Source of the DNA: UBA6168 sp041163745
GTDB taxonomy: Bacteria; Bacteroidota; Bacteroidia; Chitinophagales; Saprospiraceae
Assembly (NCBI GenBank): GCA_041163745.1
Contig: JBEAQU010000020.1
Span: 16,049-80,048 of the forward strand
Length of the DNA: 64,000 nt
Reading direction: 5' to 3'
Below the pieces are notes generated by a model that had not been told where the DNA came from, ran no database searches, and saw nothing but the letters and a program-made list of their open reading frames with translations. This document shows, in pieces, positions 35,808-47,300 of this stretch (the stretch's first letter is position 1; each line of letters begins with the position of its first letter). The translations under genes and the position numbers were made by a program.

Positions 35808-36572
35808 ATGTACAACGGGAAAAAAATCATCGTGGTATTGCCGGCATACAACGCGGCGCTTACCTTGGCACAGACGTATGCGGAAATCCCTTTCCCCTTG
35901 GTGGATGAGGTGGTGCTTTGCGACGATGCCAGCCGGGATGACACAGTCGAACTTGCCAGGCAGCTGGGCATCCGGCACATACTCGTGCACGAGCGCAACA
36001 CCGGGTACGGCGGGAATCAGAAAACCTTGTACCGGAAGGCACTGGAACTGGGCGGGGACATCATCATCATGTTACATCCGGATTATCAGTACACCCCCCG
36101 GCTGATTCCCTCCTTCGTCAACATCATCGGGGAGGAACTGTACCCCGTGGTGCTGGGCTCCCGCATCCTGGGAAAAGGGGCGCTCAGCGGCGGGATGCCG
36201 CTGTACAAGTATTTGTTCAACCGGATGCTGACCTTGTTGCAGAACCTGTTGGTCGGATACAAGTTGTCGGAATACCACACCGGTTACCGCGCCTTCAGCC
36301 GGACGGTGCTGGAGCGTATCGACTTCGAGGGGAACTCCGATGATTTCGTGTTTGACAACGAGATGCTCTCACAGGTGATCTACGCCGGTTACGACATTGC
36401 GGAGGTGACCTGCCCCACCAAATATTTCAAGGAGGCCTCCTCCATCAATTTCCGGCGGAGTGTACGGTACGGACTGGGCGTCCTGCGGGTGTCCGGGTGC
36501 CATTTCCTGCAGCGGATCGGTCTGGCCCGTTTTTCCTTGTTCCGAGACCGTCGGGTAGTGCCGCCGGCCTGA
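35808..36572 (+). CDS. Glycosyltransferase family 2 (dolichyl-phosphate mannose synthase-like)
   Basis: A 254-residue GT-A fold enzyme: VVLPAYNAALTL at the N-terminus binds the nucleotide sugar, VLCDDASRDDT and IIIMLHPDYQY supply the acidic metal site, and EYHTGYRAFSR is typical of the DPM1-like subgroup. There is no membrane segment at the C-terminus, so it probably works on the cytosolic face on a polyprenyl-phosphate acceptor. The start at 35808 (MYNGKKIIVVLPAYN) is clear from the fold. The gene stands alone with its own promoter box. Confidence 0.92.
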   Translation: MYNGKKIIVVLPAYNAALTLAQTYAEIPFPLVDEVVLCDDASRDDTVELARQLGIRHILVHERNTGYGGNQKTLYRKALELGGDIIIMLHPDYQYTPRLIPSFVNIIGEELYPVVLGSRILGKGALSGGMPLYKYLFNRMLTLLQNLLVGYKLSEYHTGYRAFSRTVLERIDFEGNSDDFVFDNEMLSQVIYAGYDIAEVTCPTKYFKEASSINFRRSVRYGLGVLRVSGCHFLQRIGLARFSLFRDRRVVPPA

Positions 36573-36626
36573 CCATGTCTTTCCCTTCGGTCGGCGGAAC
36601 GTTTCCGGCGGTCGGGGTCGGCGACA

Positions 36627-36716
36627 TCAGGTGTCTTTCCGGTCCGCGGATTGGATGGCCTTGATACCGAAATAAACGGCGGCGAGCAGGAGGGTGTAGG
36701 TCAAGGTGGCGGTCAT
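36627..36716 (-). CDS. 29-residue single-helix membrane peptide
   Basis: An ATG (36716) opens a 29-codon frame ending in TGA (36627). The product begins MTATLTYTLLLAAVYFGIKA and ends in a hydrophilic, charged tail (IQSADRKDT), i.e. one membrane helix of about 17 residues followed by a polar end. An exact TATCTTTG promoter box lies 53 nt upstream on the same strand (36769-36776). The predicted transcript has room for little else before the convergent glycosyltransferase gene. No homolog is recognised. Coding status rests on composition plus promoter and is unproven. Confidence 0.55.
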   Translation of the reverse strand: MTATLTYTLLLAAVYFGIKAIQSADRKDT

Positions 36717-36768
36717 GGTGTTTGTCCGTTCGTGAGTCGGTTTTGGTGTTGCGGCTGTGCCGGCGTGG

Positions 36769-36776
36769 CAAAGATA
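36769..36776 (-). promoter_or_regulatory. Promoter box TATCTTTG for the small membrane peptide
   Basis: Exact TAnnTTTG match on the minus strand, predicting a start near 36762 and a leader of about 45 nt. No TTG at -33 was found. It lies between the 29-codon gene and the upstream TIGR02757 gene end at 36916. Confidence 0.5.
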
Positions 36777-36915
36777 ATGTTTGCCGGCTATGCGAAGGTA
36801 TCATACGATAACGCCGGTCTCGGTGATTTATTGCCCATGCCGGGAGGATGTGTCACCGCAGCGAAGGTCGGCCGCTTCCGGCGGCATGCCCCGGGCACGT
36901 GGCGACCGGGCCTTG

Positions 36916-37731
36916 TCAGGGGCGGGCTCTCAGGATGCCGTCGAATTCGCGGGAGATCCCCAGGCCGAACAGGGCGAAATCATATTTGACGGGATCCGTC
37001 GGATCCAGGGTACGCAGGACGGCATCCAGCTCTCGGACAGCCTCCGCATCGTTCTGTTTGCGCCGCAGGATGCCAAGTGCCCGGGCGATGTGCCCGGAAT
37101 GTACATCGAGCGGGCAGGACAGCTGTGCGGGATGCAGGACACCGTTCCAGATCCCGAGGTCGACGCCCCGGTTGTCGCGCCGGACGAACCATCGCAGCAT
37201 CATGTTGATCCGTTTGGCCGCACTCCCCTTCAACGGATCGGAGATATGTTTCTCGCTCCGGCGCGCATGGGGCGGCCGGAAAAATTCCGTCCGGAAACGG
37301 GAGATGGCCGGTTGGAGGGTGTCCGGTTCTGCGAAGCGGCCGAAAAGGTCTCGCAAGGTTCCGAAGGTGCGGTAGATATGCCGCAGGCCGAGGATGAAAC
37401 CCCGCAGGTCCTCGCTGTTGAAGGTCCGGTGGGTGAAATCCAGTCGGTCCAGCTGTTCCGGGGATGCGTGCATGACGAAATCGAACGGGCTTTCGCCGAG
37501 TCTGTCCATCAGCCGGTGGCCGTTCCGCAGGATGGTCTTCCGGCTGCCCCATGCGATGGTGGCGGCCAGGAAGCCGGCGATTTCCACATCCTCCAGTCGG
37601 TGGTAGCGGTGGGGGACGGACACGGGGTCTTCCGGGACGAATGCCGGGCAGTTGAACGTCTGCACTTTCTCCTCGAGGAAGGCCCGCAGGAAGGGATCCG
37701 GTTCCATGGCCGGGGTGTTGGTTGTTTTCAC
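36916..37731 (-). CDS. TIGR02757 family protein (DUF2400)
   Basis: 271 residues. Family blocks: FLEEKVQTFN near the N-terminus, DPVSVPHRYHRLEDVEIAGF, WGSRKTILRNG, and the hallmark KRINMMLRWFVRRDNRGVDL followed by GIWNG. The C-terminal part (LDVHSGHIARALG, DPVKYDFALFGLG) resembles a helix-hairpin-helix DNA glycosylase-like fold, but no activity has been established to my knowledge. An ATG at 37707 is an alternative start. It lies 82 nt downstream of murF-alr on the same strand and may be co-transcribed. Confidence 0.9.
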   Translation of the reverse strand: MKTTNTPAMEPDPFLRAFLEEKVQTFNCPAFVPEDPVSVPHRYHRLEDVEIAGFLAATIAWGSRKTILRNGHRLMDRLGESPFDFVMHASPEQLDRLDFTHRTFNSEDLRGFILGLRHIYRTFGTLRDLFGRFAEPDTLQPAISRFRTEFFRPPHARRSEKHISDPLKGSAAKRINMMLRWFVRRDNRGVDLGIWNGVLHPAQLSCPLDVHSGHIARALGILRRKQNDAEAVRELDAVLRTLDPTDPVKYDFALFGLGISREFDGILRARP

Positions 37732-37813
37732 CGAAATGCTGGTGTTGGTCCGAACCGGCCGGTTGGCCGGTCCGACTGGTTTTCAACGGAATGGGCCTCG
37801 GCGGGGTCCGGTT

Positions 37814-40342
37814 TCAATCCTGTATGTAGATGCGTTTCACACGGTCCGATACGGCGGTGAAGATTTCATAGGGGATGGTGTCGAGTTTGTCGGCGAGTTC
37901 CTCTACAGGCAGGTCCTTGCCGAAGACGATGACGGAATCCCCTTCTTTTGCGTCCGGGATATGGGTGATGTCGACCATGGTCATATCCATGCAGATGCTG
38001 CCGATGATCGGGGCGCGCTGTCCGTTGATGAGCACACTGCAACGTCCGTTTCCGGCCTTTCTTTGCAGGCCGTCGGCATAGCCGATGCTGATGGTGGCGA
38101 TGCGGAGGGTGCCGTTGGCCATCCCCCTGCGGCCGTAGCCGACGGTATCGCCTGCGTTCAGGCGCTTGATTTGGGAGATGGTGGCTTTCAAGGTGTTGAC
38201 GGTCTGGAGACGGGGTTGAACCTGCCCGGTGCTGTCAATGCCGTACAGACCGAGGCCCAGTCGCACCATCTCCATATGGTATGTCGGAAACCGGATGATG
38301 CCGCTGGTGTTGAGGATGTGCCGCAGGGGCCGGTAGCCCAGCCCCGTGGCCAATTGCTGGTACATGTCCTGGAACCGTCGGAACTGTCCGAGGGTGAAGG
38401 TGTCATGTGCGGGGTCTTCGCTGGCGGCGAGGTGGGAGAATACCGAGTGAACCCGTACGGTGTCCTGGCAAGGGGCCAGCAGGGACACGGCCTCGGGGAT
38501 GTCCTCCGTTTCGAAACCGAGCCGGTGCATGCCTGTTTCCAGCTTGAGGTGCAGGGCTTGCCGGGAATGGTCGCCCTGGCGGCCGGGGCGTCGGCTGTCC
38601 GGTTGGGCATATATGAAAGCGAGGAAACTCCGCAGCAAGCGAAGGCTGTAAATTTCCGGTTCCAGGTCGTAGGACAGCAGCACGTCGAAGGTGGCCGCTT
38701 CCGGGTTCATGACCACGATGGGCAGGCGAATGCCGGCTTTCCGGAGTGTCACGCCTTCATCCGCATATGCCACGCACAGGCAGTCGGCGTGCTGGAATTC
38801 CAGCAACCGTGCCACCTCTACGCTTCCGCTGCCATAGGCCCCGGCCTTGACCATGACCATGATGCGGGTGCCGGGGCCCAGGAAGCCCTGGTATACCCTA
38901 AGGTTGTGCAACAAGGCGCCGAGGTTCACTTCCAGCACGGTATGGTGGTAGCGGATGGCCATCCGGTGGGCGATCCGCTCGAAAGCGAAACGACGGGCTC
39001 CCTTGAGCAAGACCACTTCCTCCTGAAATCCCAGCCGGTCGAAATCTTCGAGAAGAGCGGCTGTGTCGCGATAGAAGCGGCTGTCCATCTTTTCAGACAG
39101 CAGGTCCTGCATCACGGCGACCGACGGTCCGATGCCGATGAAGCGGTCCACCTGTTTGCCGAGCAGCAGCCGGGCGACGGTTCCGTACAAGGCCTCTGGA
39201 GATTGGCCGCTCTGGAGGATATCGGAGAGGATGACCGTCCGCCGGGGTGCGGTGCTTTGTTGTTCCAGGAAGTCGAGGGCGATATGCAGGGACGCGAGGT
39301 CGGCGTTGTAGCTGTCGTTGATGACGACGCAGCCCTGGATCCCTTGCATGAGCTCCAGCCGCATGGCCACCGGTTCCAGCCGGTTCATCCGGCGGGCGAC
39401 CTGCTCGTGCGGAAGTCCGAGGAGCTGCAGGAGCGCCCAACAGTGAACGGCGTTTTCCACCGCCGCCGCATCGCGGAACGGAATGCTCAGCTCGCAGGTC
39501 TGTTGCGTCCCGGATCCGTAGGTAAAGGAGAGCTTCGTACCCGTCGGGCCTTGCCGGTCCGCCTTGACCTGCAGGTCGGCCGGCCGGCCGGCAAGCGACC
39601 AGTTGAAATGGCGCCGTCCCGGCAGTCGCCGTCGCATCGTGTCGGCAATCAGCGGATTGTCCACACAATAGATGACCGTTCCGACGGTCTCGAACAGCAA
39701 GAGTTTCTCCAGTAGCTTGGTCCGGAGGTCCGGAAAGCCCTCGTCATGGGCGGGCCCGATGTTGGTCAGAATGCCGATGTCCGGCCGGATGATGTCCGCC
39801 AGCCGTTCCATCTCGCCCATCCGGGAGATACCGGCTTCGAACAGGGCGACGGTGTGATGGGCTTCCAGTTGGAGAACGGACAGGGGGACTCCGGTTTGGG
39901 AGTTGTAGCTCTTGGGGCTGCGGATGACATGGTGGTCTTCCTGCAACAGCTGGAAGAGCCACTCCTTGACGATGGTCTTGCCATTGCTGCCGGTGATGGC
40001 GACCACCGGCAGATCGAACCGTTGCCGGTGCCTTCCTGCCAGGCGGTGGAAAGCCAGTTGCGTATCCTCCACCAGGATGAAATCAGCCGACGGCAGTCCG
40101 TCTTCCTCCGCCGGCAACACCGCCGGATCGGATACCAGGAAGTTCCTGACACCCGCCAGAAGCAGCGACCGGACGAATTCATGTCCGTCGTGCCGACGAC
40201 CCCGCAAGGCAATGAACAGCGATGTCTGCGGAAATACGACCTGGCGACTGTCCAGCAGCAGGTGTCCGACACAGCCCTCCCCGGTCCCCGCCACCAATTG
40301 CCCGCCGACCATATCCGTCACTTCCCGGATGGTGTATTGCAT
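37814..40342 (-). CDS. murF-alr: Bifunctional MurF ligase / alanine racemase
   Basis: 842 residues with two enzymes in one chain. Residues about 1-460 are UDP-MurNAc-tripeptide:D-Ala-D-Ala ligase, with the ATP site AITGSNGKTIVKEW and VVINDSYNADLASL. Residues about 470-842 are alanine racemase with the PLP Lys in VMVKAGAYGSG (about residue 499), the catalytic Tyr region VGYGRRG, IGYADGLQRKAG and SICMDMTMVDIT. The fusion is characteristic of Bacteroidota: one half makes D-Ala, the other adds the D-Ala-D-Ala dipeptide to the cell-wall precursor (dipeptide formation needs Ddl, not present here). It is divergent from ruvA. Confidence 0.96.
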   Translation of the reverse strand: MQYTIREVTDMVGGQLVAGTGEGCVGHLLLDSRQVVFPQTSLFIALRGRRHDGHEFVRSLLLAGVRNFLVSDPAVLPAEEDGLPSADFILVEDTQLAFHRLAGRHRQRFDLPVVAITGSNGKTIVKEWLFQLLQEDHHVIRSPKSYNSQTGVPLSVLQLEAHHTVALFEAGISRMGEMERLADIIRPDIGILTNIGPAHDEGFPDLRTKLLEKLLLFETVGTVIYCVDNPLIADTMRRRLPGRRHFNWSLAGRPADLQVKADRQGPTGTKLSFTYGSGTQQTCELSIPFRDAAAVENAVHCWALLQLLGLPHEQVARRMNRLEPVAMRLELMQGIQGCVVINDSYNADLASLHIALDFLEQQSTAPRRTVILSDILQSGQSPEALYGTVARLLLGKQVDRFIGIGPSVAVMQDLLSEKMDSRFYRDTAALLEDFDRLGFQEEVVLLKGARRFAFERIAHRMAIRYHHTVLEVNLGALLHNLRVYQGFLGPGTRIMVMVKAGAYGSGSVEVARLLEFQHADCLCVAYADEGVTLRKAGIRLPIVVMNPEAATFDVLLSYDLEPEIYSLRLLRSFLAFIYAQPDSRRPGRQGDHSRQALHLKLETGMHRLGFETEDIPEAVSLLAPCQDTVRVHSVFSHLAASEDPAHDTFTLGQFRRFQDMYQQLATGLGYRPLRHILNTSGIIRFPTYHMEMVRLGLGLYGIDSTGQVQPRLQTVNTLKATISQIKRLNAGDTVGYGRRGMANGTLRIATISIGYADGLQRKAGNGRCSVLINGQRAPIIGSICMDMTMVDITHIPDAKEGDSVIVFGKDLPVEELADKLDTIPYEIFTAVSDRVKRIYIQD

Positions 40343-40494
40343 GGATGGAAAAGCTTCTGTTTACGCTGAAATGTGCAAGCAGCCATAATTGTTTACCTTC
40401 GCGGCAGAATTTATCCTGATTCCCCGGTTTCCCGACCCGTACACCAGGAAACCGCAGCGCCCGGTCCCTACCGGCCATTCAACGACCGAATATC

Positions 40495-41085
40495 ATGATT
40501 ACCTTTGTAAAAGGTGCCATCGTTCACAAGACACCCACCTACGTGGTGCTGGAAACCCACGGCATCGGTTACCTCATCCACATCAGCCTGAATACCTACG
40601 CCCGCATAGAAAAGCTGGAACAGGCCAAGCTGCTCACCCACTTTCACGTCAAGGAGGACAGCCATACCCTGTACGGCTTCGCGGACCAGGAGGAGAGACT
40701 GTTGTTCACCCACCTCATCTCCGTTTCCGGCGTCGGACCGGCTTCCGCCCAGGTCATGCTCTCCACCATGCCTCCCGACGAACTCCGCGTCGCCATCATC
40801 GGCGAAAATGAGGCGGTTTTGCGAAAGGTCAAGGGTGTAGGAGCGAAAACAGCCAAGCAGATCATCCTCGACCTAAAAGGAAAACTGCTTAAATCCGGCG
40901 GCGAGACGGCCGCTTTGCCCCTCGCGGCGGACAATACAATCCGGGAAGAAGCGTTATCTGCCTTGTTGTCCTTGCAAGTCAACAAAATTCAGGCGCAAAA
41001 GGCCCTGAACAAGGTTTTGCAGGAACAACCCCAGGTAAGAACCGTAGAAGAGCTCATCCGGCTATCCTTGAAACAATTGTCCTGA
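40495..41085 (+). CDS. ruvA: Holliday junction branch migration protein RuvA
   Basis: 196 residues, three domains: OB fold (ITFVKGAIVHKTPTYVVLE), tandem helix-hairpin-helix motifs (LISVSGVGPASAQVMLS and LRKVKGVGAKTAKQIILDLK) and a C-terminal RuvB-contact domain after a flexible linker (about 135-150). Binds four-way junctions as a tetramer and directs the RuvB motor, which is not in the window. sprA follows on the same strand; ruvA beside sprA is an arrangement I recall from other Bacteroidota. A TACCTTCG box at 40394-40401 is a possible promoter. Confidence 0.96.
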   Translation: MITFVKGAIVHKTPTYVVLETHGIGYLIHISLNTYARIEKLEQAKLLTHFHVKEDSHTLYGFADQEERLLFTHLISVSGVGPASAQVMLSTMPPDELRVAIIGENEAVLRKVKGVGAKTAKQIILDLKGKLLKSGGETAALPLAADNTIREEALSALLSLQVNKIQAQKALNKVLQEQPQVRTVEELIRLSLKQLS

Positions 41086-41359
41086 TGCAGGGCGGTTCCG
41101 GACGGTCCGTTGCCCTTCGGCAGGAAGTCCGTCCCGGCTGTCGGGGGATGCTCCCGCTGACGGCTCCCACCCCTCCGGCCGGGCATGTCGCCGCCAAGTC
41201 GGTCTTGAAATGTTAAAAAATCATGCGAAGGCATGAAGTTCCGCCTCAAGCGGCGTTTGTTCTAATTGCCGCTCGCTCGACCGCGGAAGGGGCTGCCGGC
41301 CGGGCATTCGGCTTTCCGGTTCACCTGCAACCTTACACGAAGCTACTGTATTACACCCT

Positions 41360-44300
41360 ATGGATAATAGCGTACGACGATACTTTTTACATTTTGTGGC
41401 CGCCTGTTGCTTGCTCCCCGCCGGAACCTCGGCCGGCTCGGACAGGCCGGTCCACCCCATCGAAGCACCCATTCCCGCCGACGCCCCTACCCACCTCGCA
41501 GCCCCCGCTTTTCCGTCCGCCCCTGTTCCGGCGCCGCCTTCCACAGACACCATCCCCCCGCTGGAGGACCGGACCGGGGATTACATCAACGATCCCGTCA
41601 ACAACCCTTTCGACCTCCGCGACCCAGCCGAAATCCGACAAACCATCGAGTACGACCCCGAAACAGACCGTTACATCCTCTACGAACGAATCGGTGACGA
41701 CTATTTCCGGCCGCCCACCTACATGACTTTCGAAGAGTTCCTCGAATACCGGAGCCAGGAACAGGAGCGGGATTATTTCCGCGACCTGTCGGGTGTCGGC
41801 AGTGCGCTCGGCGCAACCGGCCGCCCCGACCCGCTGGCCAAGATCGATGTCAAGAACCAACTCATCGACCGACTTTTCGGCGGTACGGAGGTCGATATCC
41901 GCCCGCAAGGCAACATCGACCTTACCTTCGGTGCAGAATTCTCCAATACCCAGAACCCCAGTTACACCCAACGGCAACAGCGCATCGGCGGATTCCTCTT
42001 CGACATGGACATCATGATGAACGTGGAGGGCTCCATCGGGGAGAAACTCAAGCTCAAGACGAACTACAACACCCAGGCGACCTTCGATTTCGACAATGTC
42101 ATGAAACTCGATTACAATACGGACGCATTCGGGGAAGACGACATCATCAAGAAAATCGAAGCCGGCAACGTGAGCCTGCCCATCCGCGGTTCCCTGATCA
42201 CCGGCAGCCAGTCTCTCTTCGGCCTCAAGACGGAACTGCAGTTCGGCCGCCTCCGCCTGACCGCCGTCGCCTCCCAGCAGAAGTCCGAACAGGAGGAAAT
42301 CGTCCTCCAGGGCGGCAGCCAGTTCCAAACCTTCGAGGTCAACGTGGACGAGTACGACGAAAACCGCCACTTCTTCCTCACCCACTACAACCGCAACAAC
42401 TTCGAGGACGCCCTCCGGAACCTGCCGCAGATCAAGACCCTGTTCACCATCGAGAACATCCAGGTCTGGGTCACCGATACCCGGAACGCTACCCAGGAGA
42501 TCCGCGATATCGTTGCCATCGCCGACCTCGGCGAGACCGGCCGCGTCACCAACAATTCCCCCGGGATGCAGCCACCGGCCGTACCGGCATATACCGACCT
42601 GGACGGTGAGCCGCTGCCCGACAACTACGCCAATCCGATCTATCCCAACATGCTCGGAGACCCCCAGACCAAGGTCGTCGACCGCGTGGTGGCCAGGCTG
42701 AAAGCACCCCCCTTCAACCTCCAGCAAGGCAAGGACTTCGAAAAGGTCACCGCCCGCCGCCTGTCCCCGACGGAATTCACCTACCATCCCAACCTGGGTT
42801 TCATCTCCCTCAACATCAACGTACAACCCAACCAGGTGGTCGGTGTCGCCTTCGAATACTCCTATGGCGATTCCGTCTATCAGGTTGGCCAGATCGCCGA
42901 GGACATCCCCCAGAACGCCGACACCACCCAGCAGAACGTCCTCTTCGTCAAACTGCTGAAAAGCACCATCCAGCCGGTTGACCTGCCGACCTGGGACCTC
43001 ATGATGAAGAATGTCTACAATATCGGCGCCTACAACGTCTCCCGGGAGGATTTCAAACTTGACATCTTCTACGAAGACCCCGGAAAAGGAAAGAAACGCT
43101 TCCTTCCGGAATCCAGCCTCGAAGGAATCCCCCTCCTCCGGGTGTTCAACCTCGACCAGCTAAACGTCCAGAACGACCCCCAACCGGACGGGGTCTTCGA
43201 CTTCATTCCCGGCCTGACCATCAACCCCCGCAACGGCCGTATCATGTTCCCCGTCCTGGAACCGTTCGGCAAAGGCCTCACGGACAAAATAGAGGAAGCG
43301 CAGTTCCAGGCCAAGTTCGGATACCCGCAACTCTATTCCCAAACCTTGTTCAACGCCCGCGAATTCGCCGAGTTCAACCGCTTCACCATCGAAGGTTCCT
43401 ACAAATCCAGCGTCTCCTCCGAAATTTCCCTCGGCGCCTTCAACATTCCCCCCGGCTCCGTCACCGTGAATGCCGGCGGCCAGGTGCTCGTGGAGGACCG
43501 GGATTACAAGATCGATTATCAGATCGGTCGGGTCACCATCCTCAACGACGCCGTCCTCAATGCCGGCGTACCCATCCGCATCAAGTTCGAGGACAATACC
43601 CTCTTCGGCTTCCAAACCAAGACGATGCTAGGCCTGCGCGCCGATTTCACCGCCAGCAAACACCTGACCATCGGCGGCACCTACCTCCACCTCTTCGAAC
43701 GCCCATTCACCCAGAAGGTCAACATCGGGGACGACCCCATCAACAACCGTATCGTGGGCCTCGACATGAATTACAGCAAGGAGGCTCCCTGGCTTACCCG
43801 CGCCATCGACAAACTGCCTTTCTACTCCACCAAACAAGCCTCCAACATCACCTTCACGGCCGAAACGGCCGCCTTGAAACCGGGACACTCCCGCGCCATC
43901 AACGAAACCACCGCCGATAACGACAAAGGTGGTGTCAACTATCTGGACGATTTCGAAGGCAGCGTCTCCTCCGTCGACCTGCGCGTCCCCTTCATCGGAA
44001 CCAACGGGTGGGTGCTCTCCAGCATCCCACAGAACGACAGCGAAAACAACAACCCCTTCTTCCCAGAATCCGAATTCCGCGACACCACCCTCAGCGGGGT
44101 CAACCGCGCCCGCCTCAATTGGTATCGTATCGACCCAAGCCTCCGCGGTGGCGGCCAGGGCAACCCCTATACCCAACCCATCACCCAACAGGAAATCTTT
44201 CCCAACTTCACGCCGCAGGGACAGTTCGGCGATACCTACGCCCAAATCCTCGACCTCTCCTACAACCCCCTCCGACGCGGCCCCTACAACTTCGATGTCC

Positions 44301-47300
44301 CGCAGGGAACCGCGTTCTCCGAAGGCCTCAATTCCGACGGCACCCTCCGCAATCCTGGATCCCGCTGGGCCGGCATCATGCGGCAGATCACCACCAACGA
44401 CTTCCAGACCGCAAACATCGAATTCGTGGAGTTCTGGATGATGAGCCCTTATCTCGACACCACCGGAACAACCGGCGGCAACCCTGAGGCCTCGGACGGC
44501 AGCATGAACGGCCATATCTACCTCAACTTCGGGAATATCTCCGAGGACATCATGCTCGATTCCCGCAAGTTCTTCGAAAACGGTCTCCCCGGCCCCGAAA
44601 CCCAAGGACTCCGCACCACCGAAACCGGCTGGGGGAAAGTCCCCCTCTCCCAACAGATCACCACCGCCTTCGATATCAATCCCAATAACCGCGACGCACA
44701 GGACGTCGGCCTCGACGGTCTTTCGGATGCCGAGGAGGCTGTCAAATTCGATTACTTCCTCGCCGCCTGCCAAACCGGCCTGGCCCCCGCCGTGTTCCAG
44801 GAGATCTCCGAAGACCCCTCCAATGACAACTTCCGCCACTTCCGTGATTACCCCTCCAGCGTCCCCGTCCTCGAACGCTACAGCCGCTTCTACGGTACGG
44901 AAGGAAATACCCCCCTCAATACCGGCGAGACCTTCGTCACCTCCTCCACCCTCCTTCCCGACAGCGAGGACCTCGACGGAGACCGAACCCTCAACGAAAC
45001 GGAAAGCTACTTCCAATACCGCATCCCCATCGAGTTCGACGGCGACCGCGGAATCCGCAAGGACAACAACCCCTTCATCACCGACGAAGTGGTCAGCGAC
45101 GACGGCCGCCGCGTCTGGTACCGCTTCCGTGTCCCGCTCAACCTCCTGGATACGGATCCCAACTTCAAGAAGGTCGGCGGAATCCGCGATTTCCGCTCGA
45201 TCCGATTCGTCCGTATGTACCTCAAGGATTTCGAAAAACCCATCAATTTCCGCTTCGCCACCTTCGAATTGGTCCGCAACCAGTGGCGCCGCTACCGGCA
45301 GTCCCTCGGAACACCCTGCGCCGCCTTCGGCGGCAACGAAGGCGTCGACCTGACCGCCTTCGACGTGAACACCGTCAATATCGAGGAGAACAGCAAACGA
45401 ACTCCCTTCGGCTATATCATGCCGCCCGGTATCAGCCGCGAACAAGCCCTAGGGGTCAATCTCAACGCCCTCCAGAACGAAGCGTCCCTCTCCCTGCGCG
45501 TCTGTGACCTCGAAGACGGTGATGCCCGCGCCATCTTCAAGAACATGCAGGAAGACCTCCGCCAGTTCAAAAAACTCAAGATGTTCGTCCACGGGGAGGA
45601 AATAAACTGTGGCAACGGACTGGAGGAGCTGCAGGACGGCGACCTGTCCGTCTTCATCCGCATCGGCTCCGACTTCAAGAACAACTATTACGAATACGAA
45701 CTCCCGCTTACCCTCTCCCGGGATTCGTCCATCGCCTACAGCGATTCCCGTTACCCCCGCGTGGTCTGGCCTCGTGAAAATGATTTCAGCATCGACTTCG
45801 ACCTCCTCAAAACCGTCAAGATCGAACGCAACCAAAACGGTGAGCTGGGCAAGGTGTGGCCGGTGGACGGATACCCGGATCCCGAAAATCCCTTGGCAAA
45901 GGTCCGTATCAAAGGCAATCCCAACCTCGGCCTCACAAAGGCCGTCATGATCGGTGTCCGAAATCCAGCCGGCAATCCCTGCAGCCCGGACCCGTCCGAC
46001 CGCAAAAGCGTGGAGATCTGGGTCAATGAGCTCCGCGTCTTCGGCCTTGATGAGCGTGGCGGCGCCGCCGCCACCGCCCGCCTCGACCTCACCCTGGCCG
46101 ACCTCGGCACGGTCTCCCTTTCCGGAAAGGTGAGTACCATCGGCTTCGGCGGACTCGACCAACAACTCCTCGAACGCAGCCGCGAACAAATCACCTCCTA
46201 CGATGTCGCCACCCAAATCGCCCTGGATAAGTTCCTCCCGGAAAAAATCGGCGTCAATATACCCTTCTATTTCGCTTACTCCAATGAAACCCGGAACCCG
46301 CAGTTCGACCCCTACGACCTCGATATCGAACTCAAGGACAACCTCGACCTGGCCGAAACCCCGCAGGACCGACAGGAACTCAGGGAACGAGCCCAACAGG
46401 TCACCGAAATCAAAACCTACAACTTCACCAACGTACGGAAGGAACGTACCCGCTCCGACAAAATACCCCTGCCCTGGGATGTCGCCAACTTCAGCTTCAC
46501 CTATGGCTTCGATGAAACCCGCCGCCGCGACCCCATCATCGAACAGGATGTCATCACCCGCCGCCGCGGCGCCATAGACTACAAGTACTCCCGCAAGACC
46601 ACCTACATCGAACCTTTCAAGAAGGCCATCAAGAACGACCAGTACCTCAAGTTCATCAAGGAACTGAACCTCAATCCGCTGCCCAACTCCATCGGCTTCA
46701 GTACCGACCTCGACCGCCGCTTCAACACCACGAAGTACCGCTTCGCCGGCGACAACCCCCTGCTCAATACCTATTTCAACAAACAGTTCCTCTGGAATCG
46801 CTTCTATGACCTGCAATGGGATGTCACCCGCAACCTCAAGTTCCAGTTCAACGCCGATAACCAAGGCGTCATCGACGAACCGGACGAGACCCTGATGCTG
46901 CAACGAAGCCTGCTCTCTCCCAACGACCCGCTTTACATCGCCGATATCGCTGAATACAGACGGGATTCCATCCTCGGCAACCTCCAGACCCTCGGCCGTA
47001 CCAAGAATTACCGCCATAGCTACAACGCCAGCTACAATGTGCCACTGAAGAATTTTCCCTTCCTCGACTGGGTCAGTGTCAAAGCCCGCTGGGAAGCGGA
47101 TTACAGCTGGTCCGCCGCCAGCCTCTCCCCGGGCGCCCTCAGCCTCGGCAACGTCATACAGAACGGAAATACCCGCGGACTGGACGGTGACCTCGATTTC
47201 GAAAAACTGTACAATTACTCCGGCTACCTGAAGAAAATCAACACCAAAAGCCGCCCCGGCAGCAATCGGGACGGCGGCCGCGGGAAAGACAACGGCGCCA

